Assembly: GCA_017551675.1 (NCBI GenBank)
Contig: JAFZLC010000026.1
Span: 1 to 64,000 of the forward strand
Source: Paludibacteraceae bacterium
Lineage (GTDB): Bacteria; Bacteroidota; Bacteroidia; Bacteroidales; Paludibacteraceae
Reading direction: 5' to 3'
Length of the DNA: 64,000 nt
The position numbers and the translations under genes are program-made. Every line of letters starts with the position of its first letter. Positions within the stretch are counted from its first letter, which is position 1. This document shows positions 25,495 to 32,931 of this stretch, piece by piece. The notes under the pieces were generated by a model. That model worked only from the letters and a program-made list of their open reading frames with translations. It was not told where the DNA came from and did not search any database.

Positions 25495-25691
25495 ATACCT
25501 TCGGGTTCTGAGTTCGATTGCTGAGAATCCGAAAAGGTTTCATCAATCTTCGATGTTATTTCATTCTTCAGCTTATCCACCTCATTCATCACCTTTTTAC
25601 AAGTTTCCTTTCCTTTGTCCGTACCTAATAGATAGGCACCAACCAATGCAACAGCAGCACCAAAGACTGCTCCCTTAAGAAAATTGTCCAT
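25491..25691 (-). CDS. YtxH-like small protein (66 aa)
   Basis: One N-terminal Gly/Ala-rich hydrophobic segment (KGAVFGAAVALVGAYLLG), then TDKGKETCKKVMNEVDKLK and an acidic, Ser/Gln-rich tail. This is the layout of YtxH/gas-vesicle-type stress proteins: a membrane anchor and an amphipathic helix. The precise role is unknown; the family is often linked with general stress. Confidence 0.75.
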   Translation of the reverse strand: MDNFLKGAVFGAAVALVGAYLLGTDKGKETCKKVMNEVDKLKNEITSKIDETFSDSQQSNSEPEGI

Positions 25692-25760
25692 AATACGTCA
25701 AATTTAAATTGTAAGTTGTAATAAGTTGTTAGTTATAAGCAGTGATGTCTCCGATCCATT

Positions 25761-25788
25761 TTAAGGCGGGTTCTATAATTCACCTTAA
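25761..25788. repeat. Dispersed hairpin repeat, copy B
   Basis: TTAAGGCGGGTTCT followed by ATAATTCACCTTAA; imperfect palindrome closely similar to copy A, in the leader of the YtxH-like gene. Confidence 0.5.
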
Positions 25789-25812
25789 TAGAATCATCCA
25801 CATCCTACGTTG

Positions 25813-25820
25813 CAAATCTA
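25813..25820 (-). promoter_or_regulatory. -7 promoter element of the YtxH-like gene
   Basis: Minus strand TAGATTTG matches TAnnTTTG, about 120 bp before the start; hairpin repeat B lies in the resulting leader. Confidence 0.35.
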
Positions 25821-25987
25821 CTATTTTATTTGATGAAAAAAAGGAACGGAAGCACTTTTTTTAGTCATATACACCATTTTTCACATATTTATACAATTTT
25901 TTATACATTCATTTTTGTATATTTATTCTATAATATTGCATATATGCACTATTTTAATATTTTTTAACTAAATTTTCTGCATATTTA

Positions 25988-26019
25988 TTTGGAGATATAA
26001 AATTTAGTGTCTATATTTG
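25988..26019 (+). promoter_or_regulatory. Complete Bacteroidota promoter of the microprotein cassette
   Basis: TTTG at 25988-25991, a 20-bp spacer, then TATATTTG at 26012-26019: both elements and the spacing match the sigma-ABfr consensus. An imperfect hairpin (GTGATTC ... GAGTCAC, 26024-26044) lies in the leader before the ATG at 26081. Confidence 0.75.
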
Positions 26020-26080
26020 CTATGTGATTCAGGGAGAGAGTCACTAAAATGAATTATTAACGTATAAAATTTGCATAATT

Positions 26081-26164
26081 ATGATAGTAGCATTATTTTC
26101 CACAGTGATTTTAGGTTCTTTCGTAGCAAAAGTTTATATGGAAGTTTCTGCATTGAAAGACTAA
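26081..26164 (+). CDS. Membrane microprotein 1 (27 aa)
   Basis: ATG to TAA, 27 codons: MIVALFSTVILGSFVAK then VYMEVSALKD. It is a single hydrophobic helix with a short charged C-terminus. It is 61 bp downstream of a full promoter. The second frame at 26214 encodes a homologous peptide with the same length, the shared KVYME motif and a similar leader (TATAAA..TTT...ATT-ATG), which argues that both are translated genes. Probably an inner-membrane peptide of unknown function. Confidence 0.6.
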   Translation: MIVALFSTVILGSFVAKVYMEVSALKD

Positions 26165-26213
26165 GAAAAGTTCAAGATAAAACGAGTGTTTAACTTTATA
26201 AATTTTTACGATT

Positions 26214-26297
26214 ATGACAATAGCAGTTATTTTAACATCAGTGTTTGTGATCTCATTTTCAACTAAAGTATACATGGAATTAGAATCCATGAAGTGA
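26214..26297 (+). CDS. Membrane microprotein 2 (27 aa), homologue of microprotein 1
   Basis: 27 codons: MTIAVILTSVFVISFSTK then VYMELESMK, ending in TGA. It has the same size, the same hydrophobic helix and the same KVYME motif as the peptide 49 bp upstream, so it looks like a tandem duplication kept under selection at the protein level (synonymous and conservative changes). No other function can be read. Confidence 0.6.
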   Translation: MTIAVILTSVFVISFSTKVYMELESMK

Positions 26298-26320
26298 TTA
26301 ACCCTTAAAAACGAAAAGAA

Positions 26321-26377
26321 ATGAAAAGAAATAAGCAAATACAAAACCGACGACGGAGATATCCGATTAAACAGTGA
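26321..26377 (+). CDS. Basic micropeptide (18 aa)
   Basis: Starts 23 bp after microprotein 2 behind an AACGAAAAGAA leader and encodes 18 residues with eight Arg/Lys (MKRNKQIQNRRRRYPIKQ). It ends at the base of the terminator. It could be a real third peptide or a chance frame; the position inside the transcript favours the former slightly. Confidence 0.4.
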   Translation: MKRNKQIQNRRRRYPIKQ

Positions 26378-26417
26378 AAAGCCTCATTGATTTCAGAAGA
26401 AAACATTGAGGCTTTTT
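26377..26417 (+). terminator. Terminator of the microprotein cassette
   Basis: Stem AAAAGCCTCA-T / A-TTGAGGCTTTT with a loop of about 12 nt, followed by T-rich sequence. Confidence 0.85.
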
Positions 26418-26481
26418 TATTATCCTTACTCAACCTACTACAAGTCGAAATAAATTTACGGAACCGGCTTAATGAGAAAAT

Positions 26482-27813
26482 CTAATTGAACAATCCATCC
26501 AATTTATGAAAACAGGAAGACAAACAGAAGACAATCACATCGTCACCTGTCTGTATCTGTGTTTGACCATTAGCGATAAATCCGACACCATTTCTCACCA
26601 CTCCACCAATAAACAAATCATTTGGCAGTTTCACATCCATGATACGGCCCTTTGTGATTGGAGACCCCTCTTTTGGCGTCAGCTCAACCACCTCGGCATC
26701 CACATGCGTCAAACACTTCACATTATGGACGTCCGCATCCAATGTGTATTGATAGATATAACTTGCGGCCAATAGCTTTTTATTGATTACAGTTCCGATA
26801 TCCAAACTTTCTGCCAACTGGATATAGTCGACATTCTCAATTTCCGCTATTGTTTTCTTCAATCCAAATCGTTTTGCAGCAATACATGCCAATATATTTG
26901 CCTCTGAATTATCCGTCAAGGCAACAAACGCATCCATTTCGGCGATGTTCTCATCACGAAGCACGTCCAAATCACTCGCATCCACATTTAAAATCATGGC
27001 ACTGTCCGTCTTCTCCATCAGATTCGTCACCTTCAGTTTGTCTCGTTCCAACACTTTGACATCTACATTATCAGGCATGCTTTCGATTGTTTTCATGGTG
27101 ATGTTACCACCTCCAACAATCATCAAGTCCTTCACTTGGATAACCTCCTTACCCGCCTGCATACGCACATCAGGTATGTAATCCTTCGTTGTGATAAAGT
27201 AAACGATATCATTTGCTTTTATTTCATCAGAACCTTTTGGTATTATCGTCTCAGAATTTCGACGAATGGCTACCACACGATAGAACTCACTGTTCTTCAA
27301 ATCCATCAGTTTCTGATTAAGGATGGGTGCATTAGCACGTATCTTCATACCAATCAGCGTGAGCGCCCCATTCGAGAACTCCATCCACTGACGCACCCAA
27401 TTCATCTTTATGGAAGAGGTGATCTCTTTGGCAGCCAACAACTCCGGATAAATCAAAGCATCGATTCCTAAATCATTAAAGAACTTTTGATTCTCCTCCA
27501 ACAAATACTCATAATTATTAATACGGGCAACTGTTTTCTTCGCGCCCAACTTATGTGCTAAAATACATGACGTAATATTGCGGCTTTCAATTGGGGTGAC
27601 TCCGATAAACAAGTCTGCATCCTTTGCCCCAGCCTCTTTCAAATCTTGAATGGCAGTACAGATTCCCTGTACAGCAATCAAGTCATATAATTTTTCGATA
27701 TTCTGTACTTTCTCTCTATCCTCTTCTATCACAACAATATCGTGATTCTCTCGAGAAAGCATTTTTGCTAGGTGAGTACCAACCTCACCCGCACCTGCAA
27801 TAACAATTTTCAT
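26482..27813 (-). CDS. trkA: Trk potassium uptake regulator TrkA
   Basis: 443-residue cytoplasmic protein with two RCK halves. Each has an N-terminal Rossmann NAD-binding fold (GAGEVGTHLAKML at residue 6 onward; IVGGGNITMKTIE near 235) and a TrkA-C domain (LTLIGMKIRANAPI..; ECTP-like VELTPKEGSPITKGRI). This is the usual length and layout of TrkA, the gating subunit for TrkH/TrkG K+ channels. No trkH lies beside it in this window. Confidence 0.93.
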   Translation of the reverse strand: MKIVIAGAGEVGTHLAKMLSRENHDIVVIEEDREKVQNIEKLYDLIAVQGICTAIQDLKEAGAKDADLFIGVTPIESRNITSCILAHKLGAKKTVARINNYEYLLEENQKFFNDLGIDALIYPELLAAKEITSSIKMNWVRQWMEFSNGALTLIGMKIRANAPILNQKLMDLKNSEFYRVVAIRRNSETIIPKGSDEIKANDIVYFITTKDYIPDVRMQAGKEVIQVKDLMIVGGGNITMKTIESMPDNVDVKVLERDKLKVTNLMEKTDSAMILNVDASDLDVLRDENIAEMDAFVALTDNSEANILACIAAKRFGLKKTIAEIENVDYIQLAESLDIGTVINKKLLAASYIYQYTLDADVHNVKCLTHVDAEVVELTPKEGSPITKGRIMDVKLPNDLFIGGVVRNGVGFIANGQTQIQTGDDVIVFCLSSCFHKLDGLFN

Positions 27814-27836
27814 AATTAATACTTCTTAATCGGGTA

Positions 27837-27844
27837 CAAAAATA
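27837..27844 (-). promoter_or_regulatory. -7 promoter element of trkA
   Basis: Minus strand TATTTTTG matches TAnnTTTG, 24 bp before the ATG. Confidence 0.45.
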
Positions 27845-27852
27845 ATGTAACT

Positions 27853-27884
27853 TTTGTAAATTTGCGAGTATCTGTATACCTTTG
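27853..27884 (+). promoter_or_regulatory. Full promoter of the PAP2 phosphatase gene
   Basis: TTTG at 27853-27856, 20-bp spacer, TACCTTTG at 27877-27884, 27 bp before the ATG. It is back to back with the trkA promoter. Confidence 0.65.
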
Positions 27885-27910
27885 TTTAGAAAATTTTAAC
27901 AACTATCAGC

Positions 27911-28606
27911 ATGACAGAAATTCTCCAAGCATACGACAGAGAAATAATGACCCTTTTAAATATGGGCGATTCTCACACCGTTGGCTCCGATTTATTCTTT
28001 TGGATGATCTCCCAAATTTTAGTTTGGTTGCCCGTCTTCGTTATGTTCTTATACGCATTATTCAAGAACAAAAGAAAAGAATTTTTCGTCCTCGTCGGAT
28101 TAACCGCCATCGTATTCCTTTTATGCGATCAAATCTCCGCATCATTGCTAAAGCCACTTTTTGCAAGACCTCGTCCTAGTCACGACTCAATCATAGAAGG
28201 ACTTCTGCAATACGTATACGAATACAGAGGGGGTGCCTACGGCTTTCCTTCGTCTCATGCCACCAACGGATTTGGTTTTGCGGTATTCAGCTGTCTGCTG
28301 TTCAGATACAAACCCTATACAATATGCACCATATTATGGGCCATTTTGTTTTCCTATTCACGCATATACTTAGGCGTTCATTTCCCTGGAGACATTCTTG
28401 TGGGCTCTCTACTAGGCATCGGATTAGGTTTCTTCTGCTATTGGTTGTACAAGAAATACCAAGAAAAGCATAACTTCTACTACAGTTCCTCCTCATCAAT
28501 TGATTGCACCTCCACGGGGTACAAGAAAAGAGACATCATTCGTATCATCATAGCGCTTTTCACCGTTCTTTTCACCTTGTTATGTGTAAGCCTACAAGTC
28601 AGATAG
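27911..28606 (+). CDS. PAP2-family membrane phosphatase (231 aa)
   Basis: Integral membrane protein with about five to six hydrophobic helices. It carries the three PAP2 signature motifs: KPLFARPRP, PSSHATN and SRIYLGVHFPGDI. Such enzymes remove phosphate from undecaprenyl diphosphate, phosphatidic acid or lipid A; which one cannot be said. The C-terminus adds a Ser-rich loop and another helix. Confidence 0.9.
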   Translation: MTEILQAYDREIMTLLNMGDSHTVGSDLFFWMISQILVWLPVFVMFLYALFKNKRKEFFVLVGLTAIVFLLCDQISASLLKPLFARPRPSHDSIIEGLLQYVYEYRGGAYGFPSSHATNGFGFAVFSCLLFRYKPYTICTILWAILFSYSRIYLGVHFPGDILVGSLLGIGLGFFCYWLYKKYQEKHNFYYSSSSSIDCTSTGYKKRDIIRIIIALFTVLFTLLCVSLQVR

Positions 28607-28645
28607 TCAGTGAAGAGACGAACTGGATGAAAAGAGACAAATACA

Positions 28646-28682
28646 AAGAGCCACCTATAGAATAGATGGCTCTCTTTTTATG
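28646..28682. terminator. Bidirectional terminator between PAP2 and SDR genes
   Basis: AGAGCCA ... TGGCTCT hairpin followed by T-rich sequence on the plus strand and preceded by A-rich sequence; it lies between convergent genes. Confidence 0.75.
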
Positions 28683-28692
28683 GAAAACCTTT

Positions 28693-29424
28693 TTATTTGT
28701 TTTCAAACTTCTTCAATGCTGCTTCCAATGTCATTCCAGCATAATCCTGAGCGCTGATCCATCGACCACTCTTCTTATCATCTGCAAAAGCACCCAACAC
28801 CATACCTGGTATAACAGAGTCTGGATCATTTGGAGCCTTTGGTCCACCAAGGTCCGTACGGCACCATCCTGGGTCCACCAAGTTTATCATCACATCAGTT
28901 CCCTCCACTGTAGTACCCAAATCCTTCGTCACCTTATCCAAAGCCGCTTTACTTGCAGAATAACCAGCTTGCTGAGGTTCATTTTGAATACCGCTGGTCG
29001 TGTTAATAATACGTCCAAATCCACGTTCGATCATCGGTGGCATAAAGGCGTAGCACAACATCATAGGAGCAATGGTATTAATCATGAAACTCTCTGTATA
29101 GTCTGATACGGGTGTAGTGAAATACTCTGTACGATATGCTATTTGAACAGCCGCATCATTGAATAGGATATCAATCTGCGTACCTTTCTTTTTGATGGCA
29201 TCAATCATGGCCTGAACCTGTTCTGGTTTCGACAACTCAGCCGCTATGCAATATGCATCAACACCCATAGCTGTCACCTCTTCATAGACCTTCTCCGTGT
29301 GTTTCAAATCTCTACTATGCAAAATAAGATTACATCCTTGAGAAGCCATAAACTTTGTGATTCTGTAACCCAAGCCTCTGTTAGCACCTGTAACAAGAGC
29401 CCATTTCCCTTTCAAATCTCTCAT
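28693..29424 (-). CDS. Short-chain dehydrogenase/reductase (243 aa)
   Basis: Classical SDR: TGANRGLGYRI (cofactor-binding TGxxxGxG) at about residue 13, NDAAV in place of NNAG, the active-site Ser region NTTSGIQN and YSASKAALD (YxxxK) near 155-160. Cytoplasmic NAD(P)-dependent oxidoreductase; substrate unknown. Single gene. Confidence 0.9.
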   Translation of the reverse strand: MRDLKGKWALVTGANRGLGYRITKFMASQGCNLILHSRDLKHTEKVYEEVTAMGVDAYCIAAELSKPEQVQAMIDAIKKKGTQIDILFNDAAVQIAYRTEYFTTPVSDYTESFMINTIAPMMLCYAFMPPMIERGFGRIINTTSGIQNEPQQAGYSASKAALDKVTKDLGTTVEGTDVMINLVDPGWCRTDLGGPKAPNDPDSVIPGMVLGAFADDKKSGRWISAQDYAGMTLEAALKKFENK

Positions 29425-29459
29425 AACATTTATACGTAAATAAATTTATAATCTGAGTG

Positions 29460-29467
29460 CAAAGATA
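29460..29467 (-). promoter_or_regulatory. -7 promoter element of the SDR gene
   Basis: Minus strand TATCTTTG matches TAnnTTTG, 36 bp before the ATG. Confidence 0.45.
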
Positions 29468-29587
29468 GGATTTATTCTTCATTTAATAAAGTTAACCTTG
29501 TTGTTCTACAATTAAAGGTGAATTCCATAGCCGATCATCTCATCGAAATAAATCCAACAATCTCGCAAGAAATTTCTCTGAACCCGT

Positions 29588-29628
29588 CCAAAAGCAAAAG
29601 GAGGAACGATTATGATCGCTCCTCCCAC
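29588..29628 (-). terminator. Terminator downstream of metY
   Basis: Stem GGAGGAACGAT / ATCGCTCCTCC with one mismatch and a 3-nt loop. On the minus strand it is followed by a short T-containing run. Confidence 0.65.
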
Positions 29629-29674
29629 CACAACAACTAAGTTGTTCTATCTTTTCAGTTTATTTTCAAAACCA

Positions 29675-30958
29675 TTAACATTTCTCCAATGCTTGCTTCA
29701 AATCTGCTATGATATCTTCTGCTTCTTCGATACCAACAGAGAAACGAATCAAGTCTGGACGAACACCTGCCTCCAACAACTGCTCATCAGACAACTGACG
29801 ATGAGTGTGAGATGCTGGGTGAAGTACACATGTACGTGCATCTGCTACGTGTGTTACGATACAAGCCAACTGTAAGCTATCCATGAACTTGATGGATGTT
29901 TCACGTCCACCCTTCACACCAAATGTAACAACACCGCATGATTGTCCGTTCGTGAATTGTTTTTGTGCTAAATCGTAATATTTACTTGATTTCAAACCTG
30001 GATAGTTAACCCAAGCCACCTTTGGATGAGACTCCAAATATTCAGCCACTTTCTGTGCGTTTTCACAATGCTTAGGCATACGAACATGAAGCGTTTCCAA
30101 TCCAAGATTCAATAAGAATGCATTCTGAGGACCTTGAATAGAACCCAAGTCACGCATCAATTGAGCTGTAGCCTTAGTAATGTAAGCACCCTTACCAAAT
30201 GCCTTGCTATATGCCAAGCCATGATATGACTCATCTGGTTGTGTCAAACCAGGGAACTTATCTTTATGTGCCTCCCAATCAAAATTACCACTATCGACGA
30301 TACAACCACCTACATTCGTAGCATGGCCATCCATGTACTTAGTCGTAGCATGTGTCACAATGTCACAACCGAACTCAAATGGACGACAATTAATCGGTGT
30401 AGGGAAAGTGTTATCAATAATCAAAGGAACACCGTGAGAATGTGCAATACGAGCAAATTTCTCTATATCCAACACACTCAACACTGGGTTGGCAATTGTT
30501 TCTCCAAACAAAGCCTTTGTATTAGGACGAAATGCCTTTGAGATCTCTTCTTCTGAAGCATCTGGATCAACAAACGTACATTCAATACCCATTTTCTTCA
30601 TTGTCACAGCAAACAAATTGAACGTTCCTCCATATATACATGAAGATGACACAAAGTGATCGCCTGCCTGACATACGTTAAAAATAGCGTAGAAACTGGC
30701 AGCTTGTCCTGATGAAGTCAACATAGCAGCCACACCACCCTCCAATGCACAGATCTTTGCAGCAACTGCATCATTGGTAGGATTCTGAAGACGAGTGTAG
30801 AAATAACCAGAAGCCTTCAAATCAAAAAGGTCTCCCATCTCTGCACTTGTATCATATTTAAATGTTGTAGACTGATAGATAGGAAGCACACGTGGCTCTC
30901 CTTTCTTTGGTTTCCATCCTTCTTGGACACAAATAGTTCCTAAACCTTTTTTACTCAT
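29675..30958 (-). CDS. metY: O-acetylhomoserine (thiol)-lyase
   Basis: 427-residue PLP enzyme of the Cys/Met gamma family. It has the expected length and landmarks: YTRLQNPTNDAVAAKICALEGG near the N-terminus, SSCIYGGTFNLF, FGETIANPVLSVLDI, DNTFPTPINCRPFEFGCDIVTHATTK(YMDGH) with the PLP lysine near residue 210, and a C-terminal HPASHTHRQLSDEQL. It converts O-acetylhomoserine and sulfide to homocysteine in the cytoplasm. Single gene with its own promoter and terminator. Confidence 0.95.
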   Translation of the reverse strand: MSKKGLGTICVQEGWKPKKGEPRVLPIYQSTTFKYDTSAEMGDLFDLKASGYFYTRLQNPTNDAVAAKICALEGGVAAMLTSSGQAASFYAIFNVCQAGDHFVSSSCIYGGTFNLFAVTMKKMGIECTFVDPDASEEEISKAFRPNTKALFGETIANPVLSVLDIEKFARIAHSHGVPLIIDNTFPTPINCRPFEFGCDIVTHATTKYMDGHATNVGGCIVDSGNFDWEAHKDKFPGLTQPDESYHGLAYSKAFGKGAYITKATAQLMRDLGSIQGPQNAFLLNLGLETLHVRMPKHCENAQKVAEYLESHPKVAWVNYPGLKSSKYYDLAQKQFTNGQSCGVVTFGVKGGRETSIKFMDSLQLACIVTHVADARTCVLHPASHTHRQLSDEQLLEAGVRPDLIRFSVGIEEAEDIIADLKQALEKC

Positions 30959-30992
30959 TATTGTAAATATTATACCTGTTATAAAATTGTTA

Positions 30993-31000
30993 CAAAGTTA
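30993..31000 (-). promoter_or_regulatory. -7 promoter element of metY
   Basis: Minus strand TAACTTTG matches TAnnTTTG, 35 bp before the ATG. Confidence 0.45.
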
Positions 31001-31219
31001 GACAAGAATGACAAATGCATTCAACACTTCTCGTACTTTAAAATAAAAAACCAGAATTTTACAAATATAAAGAATAATTATCTATCAATTAAATAAATTC
31101 AGAGATTTTAAAGCGTTTTTGTCTGTTTATGCGAATCATTCATTTTCATTTACAACGAAAATCTCGTGAAAAGCGAAATCGAAACGAACAAATTTACACC
31201 AAACAGACACGAAAACTGC

Positions 31220-31663
31220 TTAAAGAATGTATTTAGACATTCGAACACATTCAAAAAGATCTTTGCCTCTTACCGTTGGATCTTCGATTGTATATCCGTT
31301 CTTTTCATAAAAAGGAATGGCAACAGTCCTACTCTCTATCTCAATTTTTTTATACCCAAGTTTTGCTGCCATCTGTTCTGCCTCTCGAATTGTCTTACTG
31401 CCCAATTCTCGTCCTCTATATTCAGGAAGCACAACTACTCGTCCCATGGCAATAGTCTCCGAACCCACCTCATAGAATCGACAAGTGGCCACAGGATAAC
31501 CATCGTCAAGCAAAACCACATACCATGTATCCTCACAATCATGTTCATCAAACTCCATCTCCAACGGTATGTGATGTTGTCTGTTCATGCCCTGTATTCT
31601 AACAGAATAGGCGCCCGCTCTCACCCACTCTTCTCTTCCTCGAATCACCTTTATTTCGTTCAT
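31220..31663 (-). CDS. GNAT-family N-acetyltransferase
   Basis: About 147 residues from the ATG at 31663; a longer frame to 31708 would need a TTG start and overlap the upstream gene, so I prefer the ATG. The acetyl-CoA site is clear (GRVVVLPEYRGRELGSKTIREAE, the V-x-P-x-x-RGxGxG/A pattern), followed by IESRTVAIPFYEKNGYTI typical of GNAT motif B. Cytoplasmic; the substrate is unknown. It is 32 bp downstream of the serine hydrolase gene and is probably co-transcribed. Confidence 0.85.
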   Translation of the reverse strand: MNEIKVIRGREEWVRAGAYSVRIQGMNRQHHIPLEMEFDEHDCEDTWYVVLLDDGYPVATCRFYEVGSETIAMGRVVVLPEYRGRELGSKTIREAEQMAAKLGYKKIEIESRTVAIPFYEKNGYTIEDPTVRGKDLFECVRMSKYIL

Positions 31664-31694
31664 ATACTTTTCTTTTGTATGCTCGCGTATTACA

Positions 31695-32924
31695 TCATTC
31701 GAAATCAATCATTTTGGAGACTATATTCGATAATTCCACACGCACATTCTTTATTGAACCACCATTATTAGGATGTACACGGTTCGTCAACAATATAATT
31801 GCCACACGCGCATCTAAATCCATAACAATGGATGTACCCGTAAATCCTGTATGACAGATACTGCAATGTTTTGGGAAATGATCTCCCAACAATGTCGAAT
31901 GGGAACTGGCCACATCCCATCCCAAGGCTCTACCCACAACAGAATCGTTGGATATCGGAATATTTACCATCTTATCAATTGTCTCAGGTCGAAGTATCCG
32001 ATGTCCGTTTATCGCTCCTCCATTCATGATTGCCATGCAAAATAAAGAGAGATCTTCCGCAGTTGAAAAAATGCCTGCATTACCCGAGTTTCCTTCATTC
32101 AGCAATCTTGCCAATGGGTCGTGCACACGTCCGCATAGTAGCACATCATCTTTCTGCATTTCTGTAGGCGCAATCTCTAAATCTGAAGGAACAATAACAT
32201 TGGATGGGAAGTAACAGCTATGCTTCATATCCAATACGTCAAAAACATTCTTTTGTACATAATCACACAATCTATCACCAGAAACAATTTGCACGATGTT
32301 TTGCAGGGTAATGAAATTCAAACAACTATACATAAATTTGGTTCCTGGCTTAAAATTACGTTTCGACTGTACGGCAATCAAATGCATCAATGAATCGGGA
32401 TTCCCATTGAATCGTTTTTCATATTTTTTCAGATGTGAGATGTATGAATCCAATCCACTAGAGTGTGTCAAGAGATCTTGAATGGTGATATCTACCGTGT
32501 CTTCATCCGACACAAAGGGTTTAAAATCAGGAATATATTTGTTCACTTTATCTTCCAATGATATTTTCCCTTGTTCCACCAATTGAAGAACTGCCGTTGT
32601 CGTTCCCACACATTTACTTAGGGAAGCAATATCGAAAATAGTATTGCACGACATCGGTAAAGTATCCGGCAGCAAGGCACGATTCCCATAAGCCTTAAGA
32701 AAGATGATTGAATCTTTCTGAACAATTGCCACGACAGCGCCTGGGAAATTCCCTTTAAGAATAGAATTATTCATCAACGTGTCGATACTATACGTTATGG
32801 ATGTGTCTATTACGCCTTTAGACATCTCATTCTCATGCTGTTGTTCCGCAGAGCATGAAAGAGTGGACAGAAACACAAGAAAAGAGAACCACGTCAACGA
32901 TATTTTATTCCAGTAGCCTTTCAT
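31695..32924 (-). CDS. Beta-lactamase-fold serine hydrolase lipoprotein (409 aa)
   Basis: Lipobox signal peptide (FLSTLSC, Cys24), then a class C beta-lactamase/penicillin-binding-type hydrolase domain. Motifs: DIASLSKCVG (SxxK), FMYSCLNFI (YxN) and a late HTGFTGTS (HTG-like third motif). It probably acts in the periplasm on peptidoglycan or small esters; family members include esterases and DD-peptidases. Downstream of the DUF5686 gene by 7 bp and upstream of the GNAT gene, so likely part of one transcript from rnz. Confidence 0.85.
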   Translation of the reverse strand: MKGYWNKISLTWFSFLVFLSTLSCSAEQQHENEMSKGVIDTSITYSIDTLMNNSILKGNFPGAVVAIVQKDSIIFLKAYGNRALLPDTLPMSCNTIFDIASLSKCVGTTTAVLQLVEQGKISLEDKVNKYIPDFKPFVSDEDTVDITIQDLLTHSSGLDSYISHLKKYEKRFNGNPDSLMHLIAVQSKRNFKPGTKFMYSCLNFITLQNIVQIVSGDRLCDYVQKNVFDVLDMKHSCYFPSNVIVPSDLEIAPTEMQKDDVLLCGRVHDPLARLLNEGNSGNAGIFSTAEDLSLFCMAIMNGGAINGHRILRPETIDKMVNIPISNDSVVGRALGWDVASSHSTLLGDHFPKHCSICHTGFTGTSIVMDLDARVAIILLTNRVHPNNGGSIKNVRVELSNIVSKMIDFE

Positions 32925-32931
32925 CTCTATT

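Noticed and set aside
31664-31708. Longer GNAT start with overlap into the serine hydrolase gene
   Set aside because: The start would be TTG; the ATG at 31663 gives a normal GNAT N-terminus.
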